Positions 8,088 through 18,481 of a stretch of 64,000 nt of DNA are shown piece after piece. The notes below the pieces were generated by a model that had not been told where the DNA came from, ran no database searches, and saw nothing but the letters and a program-made list of their open reading frames with translations. Both the position numbers and the translations under genes were made by a program. The stretch comes from Maritimibacter harenae (lineage in GTDB: Bacteria; Pseudomonadota; Alphaproteobacteria; Rhodobacterales; Rhodobacteraceae). Position 1 is the stretch's first letter. Each line of letters starts with the position of its first letter. The stretch is taken from the NCBI RefSeq assembly GCF_009882975.1, contig NZ_WTUX01000012.1:68820-132819 (forward strand). The letters are read 5' to 3'.

Positions 8088-8921
8088 TCAGCCGTCGCGG
8101 CGCGGATCGGCGGGATAAACGCCCAGGATGTCGAGGTTGTTGGTGAAATACCCGAGCTCGTCCAGCGCGCGCGCCACGGCCGCGTCGTCCGGATGCCCCT
8201 CGATGTCCGCGTAGAAACGCGTCGCTGTGAACGACCCGTCGATCATGTAGCTTTCCAGCTTGGTCATGTTCACGCCATTGGTCGCGAAGCCGCCCATCGC
8301 CTTGTAGAGCGCGGCGGGAATGTTGCGCACCTCGAAGACGAAGGTGGTCATCATCTTGTCGCCGCGCCGCGTCAGGTCGGGCTCGCGCCCCATGATGACG
8401 AAACGGGTCGTGTTGTGGCCGTGATCCTCGATGTCGCGCGCAAGCACCTCGAGCCCGTAGATCTCGGCGGCGAGCGTCGAGGCGAGCACCCCCTCGCCCG
8501 GCGTCTTGTGCTGGGCGAGCTCGGCCGCCGCCCCCGCGCTGTCGGCCGCCGCATGGCCGGTGATCCCGTGGGTCTTCAGGAAATGCGCCGATTGCGGCAG
8601 CAGCACCAGGTGGGCACGCACGTCAGTGATGTCCGACAACTTGCGCCCCGGAACCGACATGAGCGAGATTCGCACCCGAACGAAGGCCTCGTCGAGGATG
8701 TGCAGACCGCTTTCGGGCAGCAGGCGGTGAATGTCGGCCACGCGCCCGTAGGTCGAGTTCTCGACCGGGAGCATCGCCTCGTCCGCCTCACCCGCACGCA
8801 CCGCGCCGATCACGTCTTCGAAAGTGGCGCAGGGAACCGCTTCCATGTCCGGGCGGGCGTCCTTGCAGGCTTCGTGGGAATAGGCTCCGGGTTCGCCCTG
8901 GAACGCGATCTTTCTGGTCAC
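8088..8921 (-). CDS. pheA: prephenate dehydratase
   Basis: Converts prephenate to phenylpyruvate in phenylalanine synthesis. The GTG at 8921 is chosen because AGGGGG lies seven bases upstream and gives a 277-residue protein beginning TRKIAFQGEPGAYSH, the conserved N-terminus; a longer frame to 9020 has no homology. It has a dehydratase domain with the NTTRF motif near residue 180 and a C-terminal ACT domain with NGVNMTKLES for phenylalanine feedback. There is no chorismate mutase domain, so it is the monofunctional type. It is divergent from the cytochrome c gene. Confidence 0.93.
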   Translation of the reverse strand: MTRKIAFQGEPGAYSHEACKDARPDMEAVPCATFEDVIGAVRAGEADEAMLPVENSTYGRVADIHRLLPESGLHILDEAFVRVRISLMSVPGRKLSDITDVRAHLVLLPQSAHFLKTHGITGHAAADSAGAAAELAQHKTPGEGVLASTLAAEIYGLEVLARDIEDHGHNTTRFVIMGREPDLTRRGDKMMTTFVFEVRNIPAALYKAMGGFATNGVNMTKLESYMIDGSFTATRFYADIEGHPDDAAVARALDELGYFTNNLDILGVYPADPRRDG

Positions 8922-9051
8922 CTGCAACCCCCTGTCCGTTCTCCTTACCCGCCGGAATGGCTGGCACATTTCGTCGCGCCTCATACCGCTTGATATCGGC
9001 CAGTTAAAGCGTGTAGACACCCGCCAGACCCGGCTTCAGATGGAACGCGAC

Positions 9052-9597
9052 ATGTTCGACACAATGACCTTCACCAAGGCCGGCGCCGCTGTGTGTGCCG
9101 CCCTTCTGATCTTTCTTTTCGCCAACTGGGGCGCCGAGGCGCTTTACGTGACCGAGACCGAAGCCCACGGCGAGGGCCATGGCGAAGAAGCGGGCCACGA
9201 CAAGGGCTACGTTATCGCCTCGCTCGAAGAAGGCAACGAGGAGCCGGAAGAAGAGGTCGAGCAGGCCAGCTTCGAAGAGGTCTACGCTTCGGCCGACGCC
9301 GGCGCGGGCGAGCGCGTGTACAACAAGTGCCGCTCCTGCCACAAGCTCGACGGTTCCAACGGCACCGGGCCGCACCTGGACGGCGTCGTGGGCCGCGAAG
9401 TCGCCGCGGTGGATGGCTTCGCCTATTCCGACGCGATGGCCTCGCACGGCGGCGACTGGACCCCGGAAGAGCTGAGCCACTTCCTCGAAGATCCGCGCGG
9501 CTACATCCCCGGTACGAAGATGAGCTTCTCGGGCCTCGACGACATCGAGGATCGCGCCAACATCATCGCCTACCTGGCGGAACAGACCGGCGGCTGA
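9052..9597 (+). CDS. membrane-anchored cytochrome c (CycM/c552 type)
   Basis: A 181-residue protein with an uncleaved N-terminal membrane anchor (about 9-27), an acidic and histidine-rich linker (about 35-72) and a class I cytochrome c domain with C93-x2-C96-H97 and axial M157 in GTKMSF. Proteins of this kind carry electrons from the bc1 complex to terminal oxidases on the periplasmic face. Start 9052 (MFDTMTF) is chosen over 9040 because GGAACG precedes it and the family begins this way. Divergence from pheA is common in Rhodobacteraceae. The linker histidines (H39, H43, H49) are unusual and may bind metal. Confidence 0.9.
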   Translation: MFDTMTFTKAGAAVCAALLIFLFANWGAEALYVTETEAHGEGHGEEAGHDKGYVIASLEEGNEEPEEEVEQASFEEVYASADAGAGERVYNKCRSCHKLDGSNGTGPHLDGVVGREVAAVDGFAYSDAMASHGGDWTPEELSHFLEDPRGYIPGTKMSFSGLDDIEDRANIIAYLAEQTGG

Positions 9598-9622
9598 TCC
9601 GCCCTGTTCAACGCATGTTTCG

Positions 9623-9654
9623 AAAGGCCGTCGCGGGGAACCGCGGCGGCCTTT
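9623..9654 (+). terminator. probable terminator after the cytochrome c gene
   Basis: A 14-bp stem (9623-9636 with 9641-9654, one G-T pair) with loop GGAA begins AAAGG and ends CCTTT. The downstream T run is short, so termination rests mainly on stem stability. The rest of the gap up to the peptide-binding protein gene (9655-9773) shows no gene. Confidence 0.55.
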
Positions 9655-9773
9655 CCGCGTTGTCCTGTAATGCTCCTGCAACCTATCTCACGAATTCTCG
9701 CCTTGAAGTTCAGGCGGCCGCGCGCATAGCCTTTTTGACGACCACCCGCTCCAGCGTGACAAGAGGGACCGAC

Positions 9774-11684
9774 ATGATGCATCGCCAGCCGCGCGCCGTC
9801 GCACAAGCCAAAGCCGCTTACCGTCCAGCCGCGTTCCTGACCGCGTTGGGCCTTTCCGGGGCCATCGTCATCGCGGGCGCACAGATCGCGCGGGGGCAGG
9901 AGATCACGGAAACCCACGCCTTCTCGAACTTCGGCGAAGTGAAGTACGGGCCGGACATGGAGCACCTCGGCTACGTCAACCCGGACGCGCCGAAGGGGGG
10001 CGAGATCTCGATCTCGGCGATGGGCACCTTCGACAGCTTCAACAACTACTCGCGCAAGGGCGTGACGGCGGCGCTGTCGACCATCGGGTCGGAAAGCATC
10101 CTCGCCAGCACGGCGGACGACCCCTACGGCCTCTACTGCTTCATGTGCACCACGATGGAGTATCCGCAGGACCTCAAGTACGTCACCTTCAACCTGCGCG
10201 ATGACGTGACATTCGCGGACGGCACGCCGATGACCGCGGCGGACGTGGAGTTTTCCTTCAACCTGTTCCTCGAACAGGGCATCGCCGAATACCGGCGCAT
10301 CGTCGAGGGGTTCATCGAGGACGTCGAGGTCATCGACGAGCACACGATCAAGTTCACCTTCACCGACGAGGCGCCGATCCGCGAACGCATCGGCTTCGCC
10401 GGCGGCACGCCGGTGTTCTCGAAGGCCTGGTTCGAGGAAACCGGCGCGCGGCTCGACGACAGCTCTGAAGAACCTTTCATGTCGACCGGCGCCTACGTGC
10501 TGGAAAGCAAGGACTTCAACCGCCAGATCGTCTATGCCCGCAATCCCGACTACTGGGCGGCGGACCATCCCTTCCAGATCGGGCGCAACAACTTCGACCG
10601 CATACGGGTCGAATATTTCGCCGACAGCCAGGCTGCCTTCGAGGCCTTCAAGGCCGGGGCATTCACCTACCGGATCGAGAATTCCTCGCTCATCTGGGCG
10701 ACGGGCTACGATTTCCCGAACCTCAACGACGGATACGTCGTGAAGGAAGAGCTCCCCGACGGCACGGTGGGCACCGCCCAGAGCTTCATCTTCAACCTCG
10801 AGCGCGAGAACTGGCAGGACCCCCGGGTGCGCGACGCGATCTCGATGGTGTTCAACTTCGAATGGTCGAACGAGGCGCTGTTCTACGGCCTCTATGACCG
10901 CGTCTATTCGTTCTGGCCGGGGACCGACCTGGCCGCCGAGGGCACGCCCAGCGAAGGCGAGGTGGAGATCCTGCAGCCGCTCGTGGACGAAGGCCTTCTC
11001 GACCCGTCGATACTGACGGAACCGGCCCCCCTGCCGCAGGTGAACGAAGCCGCGCAGAACACGCCCTCGCGCTCCGTGCGCCGCGCGGCCGGGCAGCTTC
11101 TGGAAGAAGCCGGCTGGGTCTTCGGCGACGGGCGCTACCGGGAAAAGGACGGGCAGACCCTGACGCTCGAGATCCTGTCCTATGACCCGAACTTCGACCG
11201 CATCCTGAACCCCTATATCGAGAACCTCGAACAGCTGGGCATCCAGGCCGAGCTCAACCGGGTGGACACGGCGCAATACGTCGAAAGCCGCCGCGCCGGC
11301 GACTTCGACATGGTCAGCCACAGCTTCTCGATGGGATTCGAGCCGGGCATCGGGCTGGAACAATGGTTCCACTCGAAGACCGCCGACAACAGCTCGCGCA
11401 ACCTGATGCGCCTGCGCAACGAAGCGGTCGACCGGATCATCCCGTCCGTCGTGGCCGCCGACACGCTCGAAGAGCTCCAGACCTCGGTCCACGCCTTCGA
11501 CCGCACGCTGCGCACGATCGGCTTCATGGTGCCGCAATGGTACAAGCCGGTGCACACGGTCGCCTATTACGACATGTACGGCAAACCCGAGACGATCCCG
11601 CCGCTCGACCTCGGCTACCTCGATTTCTGGTGGTACGACGCAGACAAGCACGAGGCGTTGAAAGACGCAGGCGTGCTGCGTTAA
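9774..11684 (+). CDS. yejA: periplasmic oligopeptide-binding protein (YejA-like, SBP family 5)
   Basis: Solute receptor for the ABC importer encoded next. The 636-residue protein has an N-terminal signal peptide (basic start, hydrophobic core about 25-39, probable cleavage before EITETHAF) and a long SBP_bac_5 domain with [14 protein letters not shown] and the motif [20 protein letters not shown]. YejA-type receptors bind oligopeptides and, in enterobacteria, peptide-nucleotide microcin C. ATG 9774 or 9777 both work; GAGGGA lies five to eight bases upstream. Ten bases separate it from yejB. Peptide specificity cannot be told from sequence. Confidence 0.88.
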   Translation: MMHRQPRAVAQAKAAYRPAAFLTALGLSGAIVIAGAQIARGQEITETHAFSNFGEVKYGPDMEHLGYVNPDAPKGGEISISAMGTFDSFNNYSRKGVTAALSTIGSESILASTADDPYGLYCFMCTTMEYPQDLKYVTFNLRDDVTFADGTPMTAADVEFSFNLFLEQGIAEYRRIVEGFIEDVEVIDEHTIKFTFTDEAPIRERIGFAGGTPVFSKAWFEETGARLDDSSEEPFMSTGAYVLESKDFNRQIVYARNPDYWAADHPFQIGRNNFDRIRVEYFADSQAAFEAFKAGAFTYRIENSSLIWATGYDFPNLNDGYVVKEELPDGTVGTAQSFIFNLERENWQDPRVRDAISMVFNFEWSNEALFYGLYDRVYSFWPGTDLAAEGTPSEGEVEILQPLVDEGLLDPSILTEPAPLPQVNEAAQNTPSRSVRRAAGQLLEEAGWVFGDGRYREKDGQTLTLEILSYDPNFDRILNPYIENLEQLGIQAELNRVDTAQYVESRRAGDFDMVSHSFSMGFEPGIGLEQWFHSKTADNSSRNLMRLRNEAVDRIIPSVVAADTLEELQTSVHAFDRTLRTIGFMVPQWYKPVHTVAYYDMYGKPETIPPLDLGYLDFWWYDADKHEALKDAGVLR

Positions 11685-11694
11685 GGCCGACCAC

Positions 11695-12792
11695 ATGGGC
11701 GCCTATATCCTCCGCAGGTTGCTGCTCATCATCCCGACGCTCTTCGGGATCATGGTCATCAACTTCACGCTGACGCAATTCGTCCCCGGCGGGCCGATCG
11801 AGCAGATCATCGCCCGCATGGAGGGTGGCGGCGACGTGTTCGGCGCGATCTCGGGCAGCGCCAGCGATTTCGCGTCCGAAGGGGCCACCTCGACCGGCCA
11901 GGGCTCCAGCGAATATGCCGGCGCCCGTGGCCTGCCCCCGGAATTCATCGAGGAACTCGAGCGGGAGTTCGGCTTCGACAAACCGCCGATCGAACGCTTC
12001 TTCACGATGATCTGGAATTACATGCGGCTTGATTTCGGCGAGAGCTACTTCCGCTCCATCGGTGTCTTCGAACTGGTGGCCGAGAAATTGCCGGTGTCGA
12101 TCTCGCTCGGCCTGTGGTCGACCGTGATCGCCTACCTCGTGTCGATCCCGTTGGGCATCCGCAAGGCGGTACGCGACGGCTCCACCTTCGACACCTGGAC
12201 CTCGGGCGCGATCATCGTGGCCTACGCGATCCCCGGCTTCCTGTTCGCGATCCTGCTGCTCGTGCTCTTCGCCGGCGGCACCTATTGGCAGATCTTCCCG
12301 CTGAGGGGGCTGACCTCGGACAACTGGGAAAGCCTCAGCCTGGTGGGCAAGATCCTCGATTACTTCTGGCACATCGCGCTGCCGGTCTTCGCCACCACCA
12401 TCGCCAGCTTCGCGACGCTCACGCTTCTGACCAAGAACAGCTTCCTGGACGAGATCAAGAAGCAGTACGTCATAACGGCGCGCGCCAAGGGCGTCAGCGA
12501 ACGCCGCGTGCTTTATGGCCACGTCTTCCGCAACGCGATGCTGATCGTGATCGCGGGCTTCCCCGGCCTCTTCGTGCAGGTCTTCTTCACGGGCTCGCTC
12601 ATCATCGAGACGATCTTCTCGCTCGACGGGCTCGGGCGGCTCGGCTTCGAGGCCGCGGTCGCGCGGGACTACCCGGTGATCTTCGGCACGCTCTTCGTCT
12701 TCGGGCTCGTCGGCCTGCTCATCGGCATCCTGTCGGACCTGATGTACGTGCTGGTCGACCCGCGCATCGACTTCGAGAAGCGGGAGGCGTGA
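11695..12792 (+). CDS. yejB: peptide ABC transporter permease YejB
   Basis: Inner-membrane permease of 365 residues with an N-terminal membrane helix ([20 protein letters not shown]), a periplasmic insert, then the five-helix BPD_transp_1 core. The EAA-type coupling loop is in [21 protein letters not shown] (about 262-282), which contacts the ATPase. It pairs with YejE as the transmembrane heterodimer. The stop at 12790-12792 lies two bases before the yejE start, with GAGG overlapping the stop, so translation is probably coupled. Confidence 0.92.
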   Translation: MGAYILRRLLLIIPTLFGIMVINFTLTQFVPGGPIEQIIARMEGGGDVFGAISGSASDFASEGATSTGQGSSEYAGARGLPPEFIEELEREFGFDKPPIERFFTMIWNYMRLDFGESYFRSIGVFELVAEKLPVSISLGLWSTVIAYLVSIPLGIRKAVRDGSTFDTWTSGAIIVAYAIPGFLFAILLLVLFAGGTYWQIFPLRGLTSDNWESLSLVGKILDYFWHIALPVFATTIASFATLTLLTKNSFLDEIKKQYVITARAKGVSERRVLYGHVFRNAMLIVIAGFPGLFVQVFFTGSLIIETIFSLDGLGRLGFEAAVARDYPVIFGTLFVFGLVGLLIGILSDLMYVLVDPRIDFEKREA

Positions 12793-12794
12793 GG

Positions 12795-13976
12795 ATGGAC
12801 CAGATGCGCGCCAACGACGCCGAACCTGGGCAGACCGCGCCGCCGCCGGTCACACGGCAGAAGAAACCGTTCCTGTCGCCGCTGAACCAGCGCCGGTGGC
12901 GCAATTTCAAACGCAATCGCCGGGCTTTCTGGTCGCTGGTGCTGTTCTCGGTGCTCTTCGGCCTGTCGCTGTTCGCCGAGTTCATCGCCAACGACAAGCC
13001 GATCCTCGTGAGCTACCAGGGCGAACTGAAGATGCCGATCTTCCAGTTCTACCCGGAGACCGCCTTCGGCGGCGATTTCCGCACCGAGGCGGTCTATGGC
13101 GATGTCGAGGTCGAATGCCTCATCGTCGCGGCCGGCTCCGAACTGTGCTGGGACGACCCCCGGGGTACGATCGAGGACGCGCAGGACGGCGTGCTTGCCG
13201 ACAACACCGAGATCACGACCGGCTGGATGCTCTGGCCCCCGATCCCCTACAGCTACGACACGATCAACGATATCGGCACCGCCGCGCCCTCGGCCCCGGA
13301 TGCGGACCACTGGCTCGGCACCGACGACACCGCGCGCGACGTGATGGCGCGGGTGATCTACGGCTTCCGGCTGTCGGTGTTCTTCACCATAATCGTGACG
13401 GTCGCCACGTCGCTCATCGGGATCGCGGCGGGCGCGGTGCAGGGGTATTTCGGCGGCTGGCTCGACCTTATCTTCCAGCGCATCCTCGAGATCTGGGCCT
13501 CGACCCCGTCGCTCTACGTGATCATCATTCTGTTCGCGATCCTGGGGCGAAGTTTCTGGCTTCTGGTCTTCGTGACCGTGCTCTTCGGCTGGCCTGCGCT
13601 TGTGGGCGTGGTCCGGGCCGAGTTCCTGCGCGCGCGCAACTTCGAATACGTGCGCGCAGCCAAGGCGCTGGGTGTCTCGAACCGCACGATCATGTTCCGC
13701 CATATGCTGCCCAACGCGATGGTGGCGACGCTGACCATGCTTCCCTTCATCATCACCGGCACGATCGGCACGCTCGCCGCGCTCGATTTCCTGGGTTACG
13801 GCCTGCCGTCGTCGGCCCCGTCGCTGGGTGAACTGACCCGCCAGGCCAAGCAGAACCTGCAGGCGCCGTGGCTGGCCTTCACCGCTTTCATCACCTTCAC
13901 CGTGCTGCTCTCGCTCCTCGTCTTCATCTTCGAGGGGGTGCGCGACGCGTTCGATCCGAGGAAGACGTTCGCATGA
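12795..13976 (+). CDS. yejE: peptide ABC transporter permease YejE
   Basis: Second permease subunit, 393 residues. A proline-rich cytoplasmic N-terminus precedes the first membrane helix (about 44-64), then a large periplasmic insert, typical of YejE, with W-D-P and cysteine-containing segments, and the BPD_transp_1 domain. The coupling motif is FEYVRAAKALGVSNRTIMFR (about 280-300). The start at 12795 is fixed by homology and by GAGG directly before it. Its TGA overlaps the yejF ATG. Confidence 0.92.
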   Translation: MDQMRANDAEPGQTAPPPVTRQKKPFLSPLNQRRWRNFKRNRRAFWSLVLFSVLFGLSLFAEFIANDKPILVSYQGELKMPIFQFYPETAFGGDFRTEAVYGDVEVECLIVAAGSELCWDDPRGTIEDAQDGVLADNTEITTGWMLWPPIPYSYDTINDIGTAAPSAPDADHWLGTDDTARDVMARVIYGFRLSVFFTIIVTVATSLIGIAAGAVQGYFGGWLDLIFQRILEIWASTPSLYVIIILFAILGRSFWLLVFVTVLFGWPALVGVVRAEFLRARNFEYVRAAKALGVSNRTIMFRHMLPNAMVATLTMLPFIITGTIGTLAALDFLGYGLPSSAPSLGELTRQAKQNLQAPWLAFTAFITFTVLLSLLVFIFEGVRDAFDPRKTFA

Positions 13977-15580
13977 CCATCCTGAACGTCGAGAACCTGA
14001 AGGTCTCCTTCACCCAGGACGGCCAGACCATCGAGGCGGTCCGGGGCGTGAGCTACGACGTGAAGCGCGGCGAAACGGTCGCGCTGGTGGGCGAGTCGGG
14101 ATCGGGCAAGTCCGTCACGGCGCTCTCGACCGTGTCGCTCCTGCCCGAAAGCGCGACGGTCGAAGGCTCGATCACCTACGAGGGGCGCGAAATGGTCGGC
14201 GCTTCGGACAAGGAGCTGCGGCGCACGCGCGGCAACGACATCAGCTTCATCTTCCAGGAGCCGATGACATCGCTCAACCCGTTGCACACGCTGGAAAAGC
14301 AACTTCGCGAAACCATCGAGCTGCACCAGGGGCTCGAGGGCGACGCGGCGCATGCCAAGATCATCGAGCTTCTCGAAAAGGTCGGCATCCCCGACCCGGA
14401 AACGCGGCTGAAGAGTTATCCGCACCAGCTGTCGGGGGGCCAGCGCCAACGCGTGATGATCGCGATGGCGCTGTCGAACGACCCCGACCTCCTGATCGCG
14501 GACGAGCCCACCACCGCGCTCGACGTGACGATCCAGGCGCAGATCCTCGACCTGCTGGCCGACCTGATCCGGTCGGAGGGGATGAGCCTGCTCTTCATCA
14601 CCCACGACCTGACCATCGTGCGCAAGTTCGCCGACCGGGTGAACGTGATGAAGGATGGCGAGATCGTCGAGGCGGGCAAGACCGAGGACATCTTCAGGGA
14701 TCCGCAGCACGCCTATACCCGCAAGCTGCTCTCGGCCGAGGCGACGGGCAAGCCGCTGCCGGTTCCTGCCGACGCCAAGGAAGTCGCGAGCGCCAAGGAC
14801 CTGCGGATCTGGTTCCCGATCCAGCGCGGGCTGCTGCGCCGCACCGTCGGCCACATCAAGGCCGTGAACGCCGCCAGCTTCTCGGTTCGCGCGGGCGAGA
14901 CCGTGGGAATCGTGGGCGAATCCGGTTCGGGCAAGACCACCCTCGCCCTCGCCGTCATGCGGCTGATCTCGTCGGAGGGGCCGGTCGTGTTCCTGGGCGA
15001 CAACATCCAGGGCTGGAAATCCAAGGAACTGCGGCGCCTGCGCCGCGACATGCAGATCGTGTTCCAGGACCCCTACGGCTCGCTCTCGCCGCGCATGACC
15101 TGCGAAGAGATCATCGCCGAGGGGCTTGCCGTCCACGGGCTCGAGCCCGGCCGCAACCGGCGCGAGATGGTCGCGGAAATCATGTCCGAGGTCGGGCTGA
15201 ACCCCGAAACGATGCACCGCTACCCGCACGAGTTCTCCGGCGGCCAACGGCAGCGGATCGCCATCGCCCGCGCCATGATCCTGCGGCCCAGGCTTCTCGT
15301 GCTGGACGAGCCGACCTCGGCGCTCGACATGACCGTGCAGGTGCAGATCGTCGACCTCTTGCGCGACCTGCAGCAGAAATACGGGCTGGCCTATCTCTTC
15401 ATCAGCCACGACCTGAAAGTGGTGCGCGCGCTCAGCCACAAGGTGCTGGTGATGAAGTCCGGCGACGTGGTGGAACAGGGCGACGCGGCGCAGATCTTCG
15501 ACAGCCCGAAGACGGATTACACCCGTGCGCTCATGGCGGCGGCGTTCGAGATCAAGGCGGCGGACGGCGCGGCGATGTAG
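13973..15580 (+). CDS. yejF: peptide ABC transporter dual ATPase YejF
   Basis: Energy-coupling subunit with two ABC ATPase halves in one 535-residue chain. Walker A motifs are GESGSGKS (about 40-47) and GESGSGKT (about 316-323); signatures are LSGGQRQRV and FSGGQRQRI; Walker B segments end DEPTTALD and DEPTSALD. Both halves look intact, so both nucleotide sites should work. The ATG overlaps the yejE stop (ATGA). It completes yejABEF as a single operon ending just before the convergent carboxypeptidase gene. Confidence 0.94.
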   Translation: MTILNVENLKVSFTQDGQTIEAVRGVSYDVKRGETVALVGESGSGKSVTALSTVSLLPESATVEGSITYEGREMVGASDKELRRTRGNDISFIFQEPMTSLNPLHTLEKQLRETIELHQGLEGDAAHAKIIELLEKVGIPDPETRLKSYPHQLSGGQRQRVMIAMALSNDPDLLIADEPTTALDVTIQAQILDLLADLIRSEGMSLLFITHDLTIVRKFADRVNVMKDGEIVEAGKTEDIFRDPQHAYTRKLLSAEATGKPLPVPADAKEVASAKDLRIWFPIQRGLLRRTVGHIKAVNAASFSVRAGETVGIVGESGSGKTTLALAVMRLISSEGPVVFLGDNIQGWKSKELRRLRRDMQIVFQDPYGSLSPRMTCEEIIAEGLAVHGLEPGRNRREMVAEIMSEVGLNPETMHRYPHEFSGGQRQRIAIARAMILRPRLLVLDEPTSALDMTVQVQIVDLLRDLQQKYGLAYLFISHDLKVVRALSHKVLVMKSGDVVEQGDAAQIFDSPKTDYTRALMAAAFEIKAADGAAM

Positions 15581-15608
15581 TCAGCCGCCCCCGCCGGTCG
15601 TGGCCCCG

Positions 15609-17129
15609 TCAGCTCGCTCCGACCTCGATCACCGTGCAGGCGGTGTTGCGTGCCGACAGGCGGCGGCAGGCCAGTTCGGCCCCCTCGCGCGTCATGCCCA
15701 CGAAGTTCGCGTTGAAGCCCTGGCGGGAGCGCGCGACCTTGCGCAGCGCATCGCCCAGCGTCGTCAGCTCGTTCAGCGCCGTGCGCAGGAGGACGCGCTC
15801 GGCCTCGTACTCGGTATTGTAGCTGCCCACGTTGATCCCCCAGTGGCGCCCGCCCGAGGTGGACATGCGGGTGACGAACTCCGTGGCCGGTGTCGCGCTG
15901 GCCGAGCTTTCGACCTTGGTCAGGATCATCTCGTCCGGGCGCGGCGGCGGCGAAGGCGCGGCCTTCGGCGCGGCGAGCGAGGCGTTGACCAGCGGCGTGG
16001 ACGTGGGCACCGTTTCGGCGGCCGCCACGATTGTCTCGTCCCCGGTCTCCTCGGTCTCGGTCTGGGCCGGGGTTTCTTCGGGCGGATTGGCCAGGATATC
16101 GGCGATCACGTCCGACACGACTTCGGCGCTCTCCGGGTCGAGGGCCTGGCCCGGACGCGGGCGCGGGCGGATACTCTCCTGCGGCGCGCCCACAAGCCGG
16201 ATGGTCTTGCCGGCGCCGCCGGATCCCTCGACGAATTGCGACGGGGTGCTGCCCGGGCCGACGTAGGCCGGGCGCTGGGACGGGCGCACCGCCACATTGT
16301 TGGCGGCTTCGCGAAAGCCCATGTCCATCAGCTCGGCCATCTTGGCGTCGCGGGACGGGCCGGACTGGCCGCCGAAGATCGTCGCGATGATGTGCTTGTT
16401 GCCGCGGCGCGCGCTGGCGGTCAGGTTCGAGCCCGAGGCGCTGGTATAGCCGGTCTTGATGCCGTCCGCGCCCTCGTAGGTGTTGAGAAACCGCCGGTTG
16501 GTGCTGGGCACCGTCTTCACGCCGACGTCGGCGCGGGTGCGCGAGAACAGGTTGTAATAGGCCGGGTAGTCGAAGAACAGGTGCCGGCCCAACGTGGTCA
16601 TGTCGCGCGCGGTGGACAGGTGACCATCGGCCGTCAGCCCGTGCATGTTCACGAAATTGGTGTTGTTCATGCCCAGCGCCTTGGCCGTGCGGTTCATCCG
16701 CGCTGCGAAGGCCTCCTCGGACCCGGCGATCGCTTCGCCCAGCGCGGTCGCGGCGTCGTTGGCCGACTTCACGGCGGCCGCCCGGATCAGGTGACGCAGG
16801 CGCACCTTCTGCCCGGCGTGGAACCCGATCTTCGAAGGCGGCTCGGCCGCGGCATTGCGCGAGATCGTGACCAGGGAGTCGAGCGAGATTTCCCCGTGCT
16901 CGACCGCTTCGAACACGATGTAGAGCGTCATCATCTTGGTCAGGGACGCCGGGTGCAGCGGCGTGTCCGCGTTGCGCGAATGGATCACGCGACCGTTGCG
17001 TGCATCGACCACCATCGCGGCATAGGGCGCCGCGAAGGATATGGTGGGTGCGACCACCAGGACGAAAAGCATGGATACGACCATCAGACGGGCGACCTGC
17101 CCGACGCGACGAAACGCGGCGCTTGCCAT
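15609..17129 (-). CDS. D-alanyl-D-alanine carboxypeptidase with C-terminal SPOR domain
   Basis: Serine peptidase (S11) trimming the terminal D-Ala of peptidoglycan pentapeptides in the periplasm. A signal peptide or anchor (about 12-33) is followed by the catalytic triad motifs S62-L-T-K65, S122-A-N124 and K225-T-G. After the PBP domain comes a long disordered linker rich in Pro, Thr and Glu with an IRPRPRPG motif and a PPPRPDEM segment. A C-terminal SPOR domain (last about 75 residues, WGINVGSYNTEYEAE) should bind denuded glycan at the septum. Start 17129 (ATG) is preferred to the adjacent GTG because AGAGG lies five bases upstream. A 6-bp stem with an A-rich 14-base loop sits in the leader (17144-17169). 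Confidence 0.9.
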   Translation of the reverse strand: MASAAFRRVGQVARLMVVSMLFVLVVAPTISFAAPYAAMVVDARNGRVIHSRNADTPLHPASLTKMMTLYIVFEAVEHGEISLDSLVTISRNAAAEPPSKIGFHAGQKVRLRHLIRAAAVKSANDAATALGEAIAGSEEAFAARMNRTAKALGMNNTNFVNMHGLTADGHLSTARDMTTLGRHLFFDYPAYYNLFSRTRADVGVKTVPSTNRRFLNTYEGADGIKTGYTSASGSNLTASARRGNKHIIATIFGGQSGPSRDAKMAELMDMGFREAANNVAVRPSQRPAYVGPGSTPSQFVEGSGGAGKTIRLVGAPQESIRPRPRPGQALDPESAEVVSDVIADILANPPEETPAQTETEETGDETIVAAAETVPTSTPLVNASLAAPKAAPSPPPRPDEMILTKVESSASATPATEFVTRMSTSGGRHWGINVGSYNTEYEAERVLLRTALNELTTLGDALRKVARSRQGFNANFVGMTREGAELACRRLSARNTACTVIEVGAS

Positions 17130-17331
17130 CACTGCCTCTTTTCCCGGACGTTTGTTTTTTTGTGTCCGGTGTTTCTGCTTCGAAAAAATCGTAGCACGGC
17201 CCGGTGCACGGGAAAATAGCTAAATATCAGTGGTTTTTACGTTGTTACCAAGGCGCCCGACCACATTTCGCATGTCCGGTTCGGTACACCGCAACATAGG
17301 TGATTGCGGCAAAATCCGGGCGCCCGAAAAA

Positions 17332-18033
17332 TCAACCAAGCTGGTCGACAAGCGCCGGCAATCCCGTCAGCGACTGCAATTTCACGAAGCGTGGATGGGC
17401 CGTGGGTGCCTCGGCATGTTCGAGCGCCCAGGTCAGGTCATGGGGCACGTAGACGCCCCAGGCCCCCGCCCCGATCGCCGGGATCACGTCGGACTTGAGC
17501 GAATTGCCCACCATCATAGCGGCCTCCGGGGACACGCCGCGGCGCGCGAAGATTTCGCCGTAGACCGCCTCGGTCTTGTCCGACACGATCTCGACCCCGT
17601 CGAAAAGATCTCCCAGCCCCGATTGCGCCAGCTTGCGCTCCTGGTCCAGCAGATCGCCCTTGGTGATGAGCAGGATGTGATGCGCTTCGGCCAGTTGGCC
17701 CACGGTTTCCTCGACCCCCTCGAGCAGCTCGATCGGATGGGACAGCATGTCCTGCCCGGCCGCGATGATCTCGGAGATGACCGAAGCGGGCACGCGCTGC
17801 TCCGTCACCTCGATCGCGGTTTCGATCATCGACAGGATGAACCCCTTGATGCCGAAGCCGTAGTGCCCAAGATTGCGTCGCTCGGCGTCCAACAGCCGCT
17901 CTTCCAAGTGGGCGCGCTCGGCATGATCCGACAGGAGGGAGACGAATCGTTCCTGCGTCAGGCGGAAGAATTGTTCGTTCTGCCAGAGCGTGTCGTCGGC
18001 ATCGAAGGCGATTGTCCTGATTTTTCCGGTCAT
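17332..18033 (-). CDS. HAD superfamily hydrolase
   Basis: A 233-residue phosphatase-type HAD protein. Motif I is D11-A-D13-D-T-L, motif II is the Thr in LLITKGD, and the motif III/IV region is [12 protein letters not shown] helical cap lies between motifs I and II (subclass I). The fold hydrolyses small phosphomonoesters; the substrate is unknown. It is divergent from clpS; the 117-base gap contains TATATT (18082-18087) but no convincing -35 partner. The 200-base gap to the carboxypeptidase gene is relatively AT-rich and probably holds that gene's promoter. Confidence 0.8.
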   Translation of the reverse strand: MTGKIRTIAFDADDTLWQNEQFFRLTQERFVSLLSDHAERAHLEERLLDAERRNLGHYGFGIKGFILSMIETAIEVTEQRVPASVISEIIAAGQDMLSHPIELLEGVEETVGQLAEAHHILLITKGDLLDQERKLAQSGLGDLFDGVEIVSDKTEAVYGEIFARRGVSPEAAMMVGNSLKSDVIPAIGAGAWGVYVPHDLTWALEHAEAPTAHPRFVKLQSLTGLPALVDQLG

Positions 18034-18150
18034 TGTGATGCGCCGCCGCGCTGCCCCCCTTTATTTGCCTGCTCCACCCATTATATTGTCGCCCTCACCC
18101 GGGCAACGTGCGAACCAACGGAGAGCGGATTGCGGACCGAACCCATCATC

Positions 18151-18471
18151 ATGGCAGGCAAGGCAGGCGACCCGCCCGCCGACGTCGATCTGAAGACGAA
18201 GCCGAAGGCCAAGACGAAGCGCCCGCCGCTCTACAAGGTGCTGCTCATCAACGACGATTTCACGCCGATGGAATTCGTCGTGATGGTGCTTGAGCGCTTC
18301 TTCGGCATGAACCACGCCCAGGCGTTCGAGATCATGCTGACGGTGCACAAGAAGGGGCTCGCGGTCGTCGGCGTGTTTTCCTACGAGATCGCCGAAACCA
18401 AGGTGAACCAGGTGATGGAAATGGCCCGCCAGCACCAGCATCCGCTGCAATGCACGATGGAACGGGAATAA
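18151..18471 (+). CDS. clpS: ATP-dependent Clp protease adaptor ClpS
   Basis: Adaptor that delivers N-degron substrates to ClpAP. The 106-residue protein has a charged N-terminal tail (needed in known ClpS for ClpA engagement), then the core with [25 protein letters not shown] and the C-terminal [16 protein letters not shown] and the HKKG region form the pocket for the substrate N-terminus in characterised ClpS. The start at 18151 gives a normal length, though the ribosome-binding sequence is weak. clpA is not adjacent. An RsmC-like gene follows after ten bases. Confidence 0.93.
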   Translation: MAGKAGDPPADVDLKTKPKAKTKRPPLYKVLLINDDFTPMEFVVMVLERFFGMNHAQAFEIMLTVHKKGLAVVGVFSYEIAETKVNQVMEMARQHQHPLQCTMERE

Positions 18472-18481
18472 CCCCCCTCCC

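Noticed and set aside
8922-9051. FNR site upstream of the cytochrome c gene (TTGATATCGGCCAG)
   Set aside because: Only the left half-site TTGAT matches; the right half does not fit (A/G)TCAA.
9570-11696. A 708-codon minus-strand frame opposite the peptide-binding protein gene
   Set aside because: Antisense shadow of yejA; composition is low-information and no motif is recognisable.
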